Below, piece after piece: positions 1 to 9,085 of a DNA stretch of 64,000 nt. The translations under genes were made by a program, and so were the position numbers. Under the pieces are notes generated by a model. It worked only from the letters and a program-made list of their open reading frames with translations, was not told the DNA's origin and made no database searches. The stretch comes from an uncultured Alphaproteobacteria bacterium (GTDB lineage Bacteria > Pseudomonadota > Alphaproteobacteria > HIMB59 > GCA-002718135). The stretch's first letter is position 1. Every line of letters begins with the position of its first letter. Location of the stretch: the NCBI GenBank assembly GCA_902591485.1, contig CACJAV010000005.1:24468-88467 (forward strand), read 5' to 3'.

Positions 1-209
1 GGATTAAATGTGTCATAAGTTCCAATTGAACTCCTGACTATATCACCACCTTTTTCTGCACTGTTGCTAATGTATTCAACACTTATAAAATCTTTATTAT
101 ATTTTGGTTCACCATGCATAGCAATAGCATGAGATATGTTAGTTTTTGCTGATAGATTTTGGGCAATAAATAAAATAGATAGAGATATAGCTGTGATTAA
201 AATTTTCAT
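1..209 (-). CDS. Extracellular solute-binding protein (family 5, YejA-like), N-terminal part, truncated by window edge
   Basis: Not in the ORF track. Reverse-strand translation MKILITAISLSILFIAQNLSAKTNISHAIAMHGEPKYNKDFISVEYISNSAEKGGDIVRSSIGTYDTFN: signal peptide followed by an 'HG.P.Y...F....Y....A.KGG....S..GTYD..N' pattern typical of peptide ABC binding proteins. Confidence 0.65.
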   Translation of the reverse strand, partial: MKILITAISLSILFIAQNLSAKTNISHAIAMHGEPKYNKDFISVEYISNSAEKGGDIVRSSIGTYDTFN

Positions 210-249
210 ATCATTAATATAATTACTTTAATTAAAATTTAAATTAAAT

Positions 250-1026
250 TTATTCGTTTATTAGAGAAATTAATCGAGAGTGCAGCTTTTCATTTGCTGA
301 AGCAACAACACTTCCTTGTGAATCTGTGCTTATTTCCTTACCATATTTATCTGTAATTTTCCCTCCAGCTCCTTCTATTACATTTACTAAAGCCATATAA
401 TCATGAACTTTTAGGGTATCTTCAATGACTATATCAATTAATCCTGATGCAAGCATGCCATACATATAACAATCACCACCATAACGGTAAAATCTGACTT
501 TATTAGTAATCTTGTCTACAGCATTTCTTAACTGAGGCTCATCAAAATATAATCCTGAAGTAAAAAGATAGGCATTTTCAATTTTTGTAACATTAGATGT
601 TTTTGCAGGTTGTTTATTAAAAGTAGAGTCCTGACTTTGGACACCAATCCACCTCTCATTATGAGCTGGACAATTAATTATACCAATAATAGGTTTTTTA
701 TTTTGCGTTAAAGATATTAAATTACCAAAATCTTTGTGTCCTGCAATGTAACTTCTAGTTCCATCAATTGGATCTATAACCCATGTAAATTCAGCACCTG
801 GATTTATGCTATCAAACTCTTCACCTAAAATACCATGGTCAGGATATTCTTTTTCTATCATTGATCTTATTTTTAATTCAGTATTTTTATCAGCAATAGT
901 CACTGGGCTTTCGTCAATTTTATTATCAATATCGATAGAGGTCCGAAAATATTTCATGGAAGTAATACTTGCTTCATCAGCGAGTTTATTGGCAAAGATA
1001 ATATATTCCTGGAAGGAATTATTCAT
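250..1026 (-). CDS. Inositol monophosphatase family protein (histidinol-phosphatase/IMPase-like)
   Basis: Motifs GEE, WVIDPIDGTRSYI, GGDCYMYG. Confidence 0.85.
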   Translation of the reverse strand: MNNSFQEYIIFANKLADEASITSMKYFRTSIDIDNKIDESPVTIADKNTELKIRSMIEKEYPDHGILGEEFDSINPGAEFTWVIDPIDGTRSYIAGHKDFGNLISLTQNKKPIIGIINCPAHNERWIGVQSQDSTFNKQPAKTSNVTKIENAYLFTSGLYFDEPQLRNAVDKITNKVRFYRYGGDCYMYGMLASGLIDIVIEDTLKVHDYMALVNVIEGAGGKITDKYGKEISTDSQGSVVASANEKLHSRLISLINE

Positions 1027-1033
1027 TTAGAAA

Positions 1034-1579
1034 TTAAGGAAGAGGAACAGGAGAATCTGAATGTTCTCTCAAGAAAAGTACTAGATTTGCCCTATCACCA
1101 ACTTTTTTAAGACCTGCAAAGTTCATTTTTGTTCCTTTGATGTATTTTTTTGGTTTATATAAAAATTCTGCTAATTCTTCATAACCCCATTCGCCACCAT
1201 ATTCAGCTAATGCTTTTGAATAAGCAAAGCCTTCTACATTAGCTTTTGGTCTATTAATCAAATTCCATAAATTTGGACCAACTTTATTGGCACTGTCTTT
1301 TTCATAATTATGACACGCACTGCATTTTTTAAATAATTTTTCACCTTTTTCAAGAGAGGCACTAGCCAATAGTAATGAAATTGGTTCTATAATTTCTTCT
1401 TTAGGCGCGATTTCTGAATTAATATCACCTGTATCAGGCACATCTATTTTATAAGCAGTTTCTTCCATTTCGTGATGATCAACATCAACAATTATATCTC
1501 CAAGATGGCCAATGACTGTAACGACGAGTATTGCTAATATAATGGAAGCCAAAATTTTGTTAACTTCAAGTCCAGACAT
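1034..1579 (-). CDS. Membrane-anchored cytochrome c (CycM-like); start more likely at 1579 (MSGLEVNK) than at track start 1630
   Basis: CSACH heme motif, N-terminal TM helix. Confidence 0.85.
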   Translation of the reverse strand: MSGLEVNKILASIILAILVVTVIGHLGDIIVDVDHHEMEETAYKIDVPDTGDINSEIAPKEEIIEPISLLLASASLEKGEKLFKKCSACHNYEKDSANKVGPNLWNLINRPKANVEGFAYSKALAEYGGEWGYEELAEFLYKPKKYIKGTKMNFAGLKKVGDRANLVLFLREHSDSPVPLP

Positions 1580-1670
1580 GTGTAAGACATCTATATAGAT
1601 TTTTTTTAAAATGAATAGAAATGAAAACACTCAATAAATTACTAAATACTGCTTAATTGTCGCATAATTT

Positions 1671-2411
1671 ATGAAATCAGCAGTTATAATTCCAGCGAGA
1701 ATGGCTTCTCAACGTTTTCCGAACAAACCAATGGCTAAAATCGATGGAATTCCAATGATCGAGAGAGTCTGGAGACAGGGAGTGGACTCAAAAATTGGAG
1801 ATGTGTTTGTTGCTTGCTGTGAAAAAGAAGTGTTTGATTTAATTTCATTAAGGGGTGGTAAAGCAATAATGACGAACCCAAATCATCCATCTGGTACTGA
1901 TCGAATTTTTGAGGCATTTAGTTCTCTTGAAAATAAAGATGAGTATGAAAGTATAATCAATCTTCAAGGAGATATGCCATTAATAGACCCTATGATTTTA
2001 GAGAGTGTGAACAAACCTTTGATGCATGGTTACGAGATAGGTACAATAGCTACTGATATTGCTAAAAAGGATGCAGAAAATCCAAATATTACAAAAGTAT
2101 TAGTAAATTGGCACAAAACAGACTCTGTTGGAGAGTCTACTGATTTTTATAAAGAGTCAAAAAGGCAAGTTGAAAATATATATCAGCATGTGGGAATTTA
2201 TAGCTTTAAACCTAATGCTCTTTATAACTTTGTGTCTATGAAGCCTTCAAATAACGAAATTGAAAGAAAATTAGAGCAATTGAGAGCACTTGATGCAGGT
2301 GTTAAAATAGGAATAACCTATGTAGAAAAGATTCCAATTAGTGTAGATACCCTCGAAGATTTAATGTTAATAGAAAAAATCATAAAAACCAATAATGAAA
2401 CAAATATATAA
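1671..2411 (+). CDS. kdsB: 3-deoxy-manno-octulosonate cytidylyltransferase
   Basis: IIPARMASQRFPNKPM; NLQGDMPLIDP. Confidence 0.93.
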   Translation: MKSAVIIPARMASQRFPNKPMAKIDGIPMIERVWRQGVDSKIGDVFVACCEKEVFDLISLRGGKAIMTNPNHPSGTDRIFEAFSSLENKDEYESIINLQGDMPLIDPMILESVNKPLMHGYEIGTIATDIAKKDAENPNITKVLVNWHKTDSVGESTDFYKESKRQVENIYQHVGIYSFKPNALYNFVSMKPSNNEIERKLEQLRALDAGVKIGITYVEKIPISVDTLEDLMLIEKIIKTNNETNI

Positions 2412-3237
2412 TTTTGCCTTTCAAGGTGTCAATGGAGCTTATAGCGAGCAAGCGGGTAAAAATGTTTTTCCAAATGCCACCAGTGTTCCTTGCGCAACAT
2501 TTGAGGAGATGTTTGATACTGTTAGAGATGGTAAGGCCGAGATTGCTTTAGTGCCTATAGAAAATTCACAAGCAGGAAGAGTTGCAGATACACAAAGATT
2601 AATTCCTGACTCAGAATTACAAATCATAGGAGAATATTTCTTAGAGGTTAGGCATAACCTAATGTCTATTCCAGGCACAAACATTAATGAGATTAAAAGA
2701 ATTCATAGTCATGAGCAAGGAATTGCACAATGTCGAAATAAAATAATTAAACTTAACAAAGAAATGATTGTTGCAGCGGACACTGCAGGGTCAGCAAAAA
2801 AAATATCAAAACTAAATAGTAAAGAAGATGCCGCAATAGCTTCTTCGCTTGCTGCAGATATTTATAACTTAGAAATAATTGAAAAAGATTTTCAAGATTC
2901 TCAAAATAATGTGACGAGATTTTTAATCATGTCAAAACAAAAAAATGAGATAAAATCTGATGAACAAGATCTATTGACCACACTAGTTTTTGTAGTGAGG
3001 AGTATACCTGCGTCCCTTTATAAATGTCTAGGTGGTTTTGCAAGCAATGGAATTAATATTACGAAATTAGAAAGCTATATTCATCCTCAAGGTTTTGATG
3101 TAGCCCAGTTTTACATAGATTTTGAAGGACATCCAGATAATCACTCTGTAAAGTTGGCATTGGAGGAAATGAAATTTTTTTGCAAAGAAATAAAAGTCTT
3201 GGGTGTTTATAAAAAGTCAGATTTTAGAAAAAAATAA
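2395..3237 (+). CDS. pheA: Prephenate dehydratase
   Basis: FQGVNGAYSEQA, VPIENSQAGRV, NVTRFLI, C-terminal ACT domain. Confidence 0.92.
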   Translation: MKQIYNFAFQGVNGAYSEQAGKNVFPNATSVPCATFEEMFDTVRDGKAEIALVPIENSQAGRVADTQRLIPDSELQIIGEYFLEVRHNLMSIPGTNINEIKRIHSHEQGIAQCRNKIIKLNKEMIVAADTAGSAKKISKLNSKEDAAIASSLAADIYNLEIIEKDFQDSQNNVTRFLIMSKQKNEIKSDEQDLLTTLVFVVRSIPASLYKCLGGFASNGINITKLESYIHPQGFDVAQFYIDFEGHPDNHSVKLALEEMKFFCKEIKVLGVYKKSDFRKK

Positions 3238-3292
3238 ACATAATAGATAAATCACAAGTTATTTTTTTCCCCTTTAATGGTATAGTGTAAAT

Positions 3293-3380
3293 GGAAGGTT
3301 TGAGGGCGAATATATTGCTAATCCAGTCAGGTCTGAAAAGAAGCAGCTGTACCAATTCTATTCGGGTCTTATAACCTTCC
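3293..3380 (+). ncRNA. ffs: Bacterial small signal recognition particle RNA (4.5S-type)
   Basis: Core GTCAGGTCTGAAAAGAAGCAGCTG matches the SRP RNA apical helix/asymmetric loop; terminal stem GGAAGGTT (3293-3300)/AACCTTCC (3373-3380); located directly upstream of dnaX. Confidence 0.92.
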
Positions 3381-3389
3381 TTGAATATT

Positions 3390-5063
3390 ATGACAGTAAA
3401 TACAGAATATAAAGTTCTTGCTAGAAAATATAGACCCCAAACATTTGGTGATTTAATTGGACAAGAAACTTTGGTTCAAATTTTAACTAATGCAATAACA
3501 ACTAGCAGAATTGCAAATGCTTATCTTTTAACAGGTGTGCGAGGTGTCGGTAAAACTACTACAGCAAGATTAATTGCAATGAGTTTGAACTGTGAAAATA
3601 GAAAAGAATCTAGCTGCGAACCTTGTGGAAATTGTGACTCATGTCAATCTATTAGATCAGATCATAATTTAGACGTTATTGAAATGGATGCTGCGAGTAA
3701 AACTGGTGTTGATGATGTCCGTGAAATTATTGATAACGTAAAATATAAACCCGTAAATAGTACATTTAAAATATTTATTATTGACGAGGTGCATATGCTC
3801 TCTAAAAGTGCGTTTAATGCACTTTTAAAAACTTTAGAGGAACCACCTGAACATGTTAAATTCATTTTTGCTACAACTGAAGTAAAAAAAATTCCCGTAA
3901 CAATTTTATCTAGATGTCAACGTTTTGATCTTAAACGAGTTGATTTTGAAAATTTATCAAAACATCTTAAAAAAATTTCAGAACTTGAAAAAGTAAAAAT
4001 TGATGATGATGCAATAGCGCTTTTGGTCAGAGCTGGTGATGGCTCTGTAAGAGACTCTATAAGTTTACTGGATCAAGCAGTTATAAACAACAGTAAAAAT
4101 GTTACAGCTGAGACTGTTAGTAACATGTTAGGTCTTGCTGATAGAGGAAAAATATATGATTTGCTGGAATCTGCTGCTGAAGGAAATGCATCTAAATCAC
4201 TAATCATTTTTAGAGATTTATATAATTCTGGGGCTGATATTCTGATGATTTTTGAGGAATTGCTTAATGCTGTTCATTCTATTACGCAAATTAAAATTTC
4301 CCCAGATATAAAAAAAGATATTTCGATACCTGAAATTGAAAGAGTAAAAGGTGACTATTTTTCGAATAAATTATCTATGAACGCTCTTGGCATAATGTGG
4401 CAGGTTCTTTTCAAAGGCTTTCAAGAACTACAAAATGGATTTCATCTTTTTCAACTGGGAGAAATGATAATTATAAGACTTATTTACATAAGTAGTAATC
4501 CTAATCCTGAAGGCACTAAAAAAGAAATTCTGAATAAAAAAAATGAAGATGCTCAATCAATTTCAAAAGATCAGGAAATAAAAAAAAAAGTTGATTTAAA
4601 TACAGGTGCCAACACCGTAAATAGTGATGCCGCAACATCTTCTGAAATTAAAATTCCTAATTTTAGACAATTTGTTGATCTTTTTTATAAGAAAAGAGAG
4701 GCTTTATTGCATACTCAGCTTTATAACTCAGTTAAACTAATATCATTTAAAGAAGGGGAAGTTGTCATAAATACTTCATTAATAAGAGATCAGCATTTTA
4801 ATAGAAATGTTGGAAAGCTAATTTCTAAATGGACGGGCAGAATATGGCAAATACACTCTTCAGATAGCAACATTGGAAGCTCTTTAAGTGAAGAAGATGT
4901 TATTGATCAGCAAAATGAAATAAAAACAATGAAAAACCACCCTGAGGTAATAAAAATTCTAGAAGCTCTTCCAGGTTTGAGTATTCATTCTATTACTGAT
5001 ATTACAGATACTGTTGATGAAACAATTGATGAATTTGAGTCAGAAAACCATAAGGAGGTATAA
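3390..5063 (+). CDS. dnaX: DNA polymerase III subunits gamma/tau; ATG start at 3390 (track start 3381 is TTG)
   Basis: YKVLARKYRPQTFGDLIGQE, GVRGVGKTTTAR, zinc module CEPCGNCDSC, DEVHMLSKSAFNALLKTLEEPP. Confidence 0.96.
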   Translation: MTVNTEYKVLARKYRPQTFGDLIGQETLVQILTNAITTSRIANAYLLTGVRGVGKTTTARLIAMSLNCENRKESSCEPCGNCDSCQSIRSDHNLDVIEMDAASKTGVDDVREIIDNVKYKPVNSTFKIFIIDEVHMLSKSAFNALLKTLEEPPEHVKFIFATTEVKKIPVTILSRCQRFDLKRVDFENLSKHLKKISELEKVKIDDDAIALLVRAGDGSVRDSISLLDQAVINNSKNVTAETVSNMLGLADRGKIYDLLESAAEGNASKSLIIFRDLYNSGADILMIFEELLNAVHSITQIKISPDIKKDISIPEIERVKGDYFSNKLSMNALGIMWQVLFKGFQELQNGFHLFQLGEMIIIRLIYISSNPNPEGTKKEILNKKNEDAQSISKDQEIKKKVDLNTGANTVNSDAATSSEIKIPNFRQFVDLFYKKREALLHTQLYNSVKLISFKEGEVVINTSLIRDQHFNRNVGKLISKWTGRIWQIHSSDSNIGSSLSEEDVIDQQNEIKTMKNHPEVIKILEALPGLSIHSITDITDTVDETIDEFESENHKEV

Positions 5064-5386
5064 TGGTTAATATAGGCAATATGATGAAACAAGCGCAGCA
5101 GCTCCAAAAAAAAATGGCAGATGCGCAGGAAAAGCTAAATTCCATTGAGGTTGAGGGAGTTTCAGGAGGTGGAGTGGTAAAAGTTACTGCTACAGCTAAA
5201 GGAGAAATAAAAAGAATTAATATTGATGAAAGTTTATTAAAGCCTGAGGATAAAGAAATAACTGAAGATTTAATCGTCGCTGCTATTAATGATGCTAAAC
5301 AAAAAGGTGAAGTGGCCGCACAAGAAGAAATGAAATCTGTAACAGGAGGACTGCCTTTACCACCTGGTATGAAATTGCCTTTTTAA
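5063..5386 (+). CDS. YbaB/EbfC family nucleoid-associated protein
   Basis: MKQAQQLQKKMADAQEKL..., GGLPLPPGMKLPF; position between dnaX and recR. Confidence 0.93.
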   Translation: MVNIGNMMKQAQQLQKKMADAQEKLNSIEVEGVSGGGVVKVTATAKGEIKRINIDESLLKPEDKEITEDLIVAAINDAKQKGEVAAQEEMKSVTGGLPLPPGMKLPF

Positions 5387-5389
5387 ATA

Positions 5390-5989
5390 ATGGATGGATC
5401 TGCGATAGAAAAATTAATAGCCGATATTTCTAAATTACCAGGTTTAGGAAGACGTTCTGCTCAGAGAATTGCTTTATATCTATTAAAAAATAAGGATCGT
5501 TCTTTGTTGCCCTTGATTCAGACTTTAGAATCATCCCACAAACTAATAAGTGAATGCTCAGCATGTGGAAATGTTGATATGACAAATCCTTGTAATATTT
5601 GTGCAAGTTCGAATAGAGATCAGAAATCCATTTGTATTATTGAGGATGTGTCAGATTTATGGACATTTGAAAGAACCGGTTTTTATAGGGGATTGTATCA
5701 TGTATTAGGAGGTTCTTTATCTGCTATAAACGGAATAGGTATGGAAGAGCTTACAATTACAAAGCTCGTCAAAAGAATTGAAGAAAATCAAATTAGTGAA
5801 GTAATACTGGCTTTAAGCACTACAATGGAAGGTCAAACAACCACACATGTGATTGCCGACAAGTTAGAGTCATTTAAAAATTTAACAGTAACAAGATTAG
5901 CTCAAGGAATACCTATTGGTGGTGAGGTGCATTATCTAGATGAAAATACTTTAAATACTGCATTTCAATCACGAAAAAAAATAGTCTAG
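5390..5989 (+). CDS. recR: Recombination protein RecR
   Basis: LPGLGRRSAQRIA, Cys4 zinc finger CSACGNVDMTNPCNIC, Toprim region. Confidence 0.95.
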   Translation: MDGSAIEKLIADISKLPGLGRRSAQRIALYLLKNKDRSLLPLIQTLESSHKLISECSACGNVDMTNPCNICASSNRDQKSICIIEDVSDLWTFERTGFYRGLYHVLGGSLSAINGIGMEELTITKLVKRIEENQISEVILALSTTMEGQTTTHVIADKLESFKNLTVTRLAQGIPIGGEVHYLDENTLNTAFQSRKKIV

Positions 5990-5995
5990 AAATTA

Positions 5996-6505
5996 ATGGA
6001 AATATTATTAGTTCCTAATGAAGTTTTACGTCTTAAAGCAAAAAAACTAACAAAAATTACCAAAGAAGATATTAATTTTGCTCATCAAATGATGGAAACC
6101 ATGATTAAGGCTCCAGGCGTTGGATTGGCAGCCAATCAAGTTGGAATATTAAAGCAAATTGTTACAATAAATTTTGAAGATAAGGAAAATGACAAAAAAG
6201 CAAATTATATTTTATTCAATCCTTCAATTATAGAGTATTCAGCAGAAAAAACTATTATGGAAGAGGGATGCCTGTCTTTGCCAGAGCAATATGCAGATGT
6301 TGAAAGACCAAAACAAATAATTATCGAGTATACAGATGAAAATGAAAAATTAATAAAAAAAGAAATAGATGGTTATGAAGCCAGAATACTGCAACATGAA
6401 ATTGATCATTTATCTGGAAAATTATTCGTTGACTATCTATCATCCTTAAAAAGAAACATATTAATAAAAAAAGTAAAAAAATTACAAAATACAAAAAAAA
6501 GATGA
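5996..6505 (+). CDS. def: Peptide deformylase
   Basis: GVGLAANQVG, EEGCLSLP, QHEIDHLSGKLF. Confidence 0.95.
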   Translation: MEILLVPNEVLRLKAKKLTKITKEDINFAHQMMETMIKAPGVGLAANQVGILKQIVTINFEDKENDKKANYILFNPSIIEYSAEKTIMEEGCLSLPEQYADVERPKQIIIEYTDENEKLIKKEIDGYEARILQHEIDHLSGKLFVDYLSSLKRNILIKKVKKLQNTKKR

Positions 6506-7425
6506 ATGATAAAAAAATAATTTTTATGGGCACACCGCATATAGCCGCCCAACATTTACAGTACTTAATTGATAGTAGTTTAAATATAATTGGTGTGTTT
6601 ACACAACCACCAAGAAAAAAAAATAGAGGTATGCAAATTGAAGAAAGCCCAGTTCATCAAATTGCTAAAAAAAATAATTTACAAACCTTTTATCCAAACT
6701 CTATAGATTACTCAGTAATAGAAAAAATAAAGAGTCTTAATCCTGATATAATTATTGTAGTTGCATATGGTATAATTTTACCATCGCAATTTCTAAACAT
6801 ACCAAAATTTGGATGTATTAATATTCATGTATCTCTCCTGCCAAGATGGAGAGGGGCAGCACCAATTGAACATGCTTTGCTAGCAGGAGATGTAAAAACT
6901 GGCATAAGTGTAATTAAGATTTCTCCTAAACTGGACGCTGGAGATATTCTTTATCAAGAAAGCTTAAAAATAAGTGAAGATATGTATAGTGATGAATTAA
7001 CAAGTGCCCTCACAAATTTAGGCAAAAGGACAATGCTTCAAGTTTTGCCAATAATTTTTGAAAAAAATATTTCATCTAATAAACAGGACTCAAATAAAGT
7101 TACGTACGCAAAAAAGTTCACATCAAATGATAGAAAAATAAATTTTAATAATTCTACTACTCAAGTGTATAATCACATTCGAGCTCATGGACCAAAACCA
7201 GGTTCATGGTTTGTTTATCGAGGTGAAAGAATTAAAATTTTAAAAGCTACAAAACATAAAGATAAAGGGAAGCAATCCACTATCTTAAATAATAAATTTA
7301 TGCTCGCATGTACTGATGGAAGTATACTTCCTACTCTTATACAGCGTGAAGGTAAAAAAGCTGTTGAATTAAAAGATTTTATTCAAGGCTTCTCTTTTGC
7401 AGTTAATGATAAAATAAATGCCTAA
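6502..7425 (+). CDS. fmt: Methionyl-tRNA formyltransferase
   Basis: IIFMGTP, INIHVSLLPRWRGAAPIEHAL. Confidence 0.95.
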   Translation: MNDKKIIFMGTPHIAAQHLQYLIDSSLNIIGVFTQPPRKKNRGMQIEESPVHQIAKKNNLQTFYPNSIDYSVIEKIKSLNPDIIIVVAYGIILPSQFLNIPKFGCINIHVSLLPRWRGAAPIEHALLAGDVKTGISVIKISPKLDAGDILYQESLKISEDMYSDELTSALTNLGKRTMLQVLPIIFEKNISSNKQDSNKVTYAKKFTSNDRKINFNNSTTQVYNHIRAHGPKPGSWFVYRGERIKILKATKHKDKGKQSTILNNKFMLACTDGSILPTLIQREGKKAVELKDFIQGFSFAVNDKINA

Positions 7426-8152
7426 TTATAAGATTACTGTTGAGTATGATGGCACTAATTTTGTTGGTTGGCAACAGCAAGCAAATGGAGTATCAGTTCA
7501 GTCATCATTGCAAGACTCTGTGTTTAAGCTCTCAGGTGAAAAAGTTGTTGTGTATGGAGCGGGAAGAACGGATGCAGGTGTTCATGCTTATGGGCAGGTT
7601 GCTTCTTTTGTAATTTCAAAAAAAATCTCTACCGATGTAATTAGAGATGGCTTAAATCAACATTTACGGCCTCTAATGATCTCAGTTTTAAAAGCAGAGG
7701 AAGTAGATAATGATTTTCATGCAAGATTTTCAGCTAAAAAAAGATGGTATGTATATAAAATAATTAACAGAAGGTCTCCATTAACAATAGATGCAAATCG
7801 TGCATGGTGTGTTCATAAAATTTTAGATACAAAAAAAATGCAAAATGAATCTGCTTCATTTCTTGGTAAACACGACTTAAATGCTTTTCGTTCTGCGCAT
7901 TGCCAATCAAAAAGTAGCATCAGAACTATTGATGATATAATCATTAATATTAAAAACGAGAGTATATTTATTGAAGTTGTAGCAAAATCCTTTCTTCATT
8001 CACAAGTAAGAATCATGGTTGGTACCTTAGTAGATATTGCTAAGGGAAATATTAATACATCTATATTAGAAATTATTAATTCTAAAAACAGGGAAGTTGC
8101 CGGGCAAACAGCACCTGCAAACGGCTTATATTTAAAAAAAATTGCTTATTAA
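7418..8152 (+). CDS. truA: tRNA pseudouridine(38-40) synthase TruA
   Basis: YDGTNFVGWQQQ, GAGRTDAGVHAYGQV. Confidence 0.95.
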   Translation: MPNYKITVEYDGTNFVGWQQQANGVSVQSSLQDSVFKLSGEKVVVYGAGRTDAGVHAYGQVASFVISKKISTDVIRDGLNQHLRPLMISVLKAEEVDNDFHARFSAKKRWYVYKIINRRSPLTIDANRAWCVHKILDTKKMQNESASFLGKHDLNAFRSAHCQSKSSIRTIDDIIINIKNESIFIEVVAKSFLHSQVRIMVGTLVDIAKGNINTSILEIINSKNREVAGQTAPANGLYLKKIAY

Positions 8153-8168
8153 AATCAAGCTTGTTTAT

Positions 8169-8441
8169 TTAATTATTACGAGACTCCAACAATTTTTTTT
8201 TGATCAGTGATAACCCACTTTCTTGTTTTGATTTATAGGACTCATCAAAAGCTTTTAAATGCCATCCACTCAGACGGCTTCTTAATAAGTCAATATTTTT
8301 TAACTTCCATTCATTTGTTGTATTTTCATCTTTCCAAGCTTTTTTATCATCACTTGATCTAGCACATCCATAGCAAAAACCACTAATAGGATCAGTTTTG
8401 CAGACGCTAATACATGGAGAAATAATATTTTGTTGACTCAT
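8169..8441 (-). CDS. DUF1289 family small Cys-rich protein
   Basis: SPCISVCKTDPISGFCYGCARS. Confidence 0.85.
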   Translation of the reverse strand: MSQQNIISPCISVCKTDPISGFCYGCARSSDDKKAWKDENTTNEWKLKNIDLLRSRLSGWHLKAFDESYKSKQESGLSLIKKKLLESRNN

Positions 8442-8492
8442 AAATATTTAATTATATTTTTTTTCCAATAATTCAATTACAATACTCTAATT

Positions 8493-9062
8493 ATGTCTAA
8501 AATATTTATTGTTTACTCTCACTATGATGAGAAATCTTTTAACTCTTCAATTAAAGATACATTTATAAAAAAAGCAAAAGAGGAGGGCCATACAGTTGAT
8601 TTGGTTGACCTATATAAAGAAAAATTTGATCCTGTTTTTTTTGGACAAGAACCAGATAATGTAGTTCTCGATCATCGTAAACGTATTGAAAAATCTGATG
8701 TTATTGTGCTGATAGCTCCAATTTGGAATTTCAGAATGCCAGCGATCTTAGAAGGTTGGATTGATAAAGTTTTAGCACCACCCTGGGCTTTTACTTTTAA
8801 AAAATTAATTGGAAATTACGGTTATCCTCTAGGTAACTTAAAAAATAAAAAAGCAATAATATTTTGTACGTATGGCTCACCTAGATTAGCCATAACAACA
8901 TTTTTTTTAAATTTACCAATAAGAAGATTGAAAAGAGGAGTTTTTCACATCTGTGGAATTACAAAGATAAATTATAGAAGGTATTTTGCTGTACCTTTTG
9001 TATCTAACGCTAAGAGAAAATCATTTTTAGCAGATGTTGCTAATTCAGTTAATTGGATTTAA
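8493..9062 (+). CDS. Flavodoxin-fold NAD(P)H dehydrogenase (quinone)/NAD(P)H oxidoreductase
   Basis: IVYSHYDEKSF, IAPIWNFRMPAILEGWIDKVLAPPWAF. Confidence 0.8.
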   Translation: MSKIFIVYSHYDEKSFNSSIKDTFIKKAKEEGHTVDLVDLYKEKFDPVFFGQEPDNVVLDHRKRIEKSDVIVLIAPIWNFRMPAILEGWIDKVLAPPWAFTFKKLIGNYGYPLGNLKNKKAIIFCTYGSPRLAITTFFLNLPIRRLKRGVFHICGITKINYRRYFAVPFVSNAKRKSFLADVANSVNWI

Positions 9063-9085
9063 GTTAAATAAATATTACTTATTAT

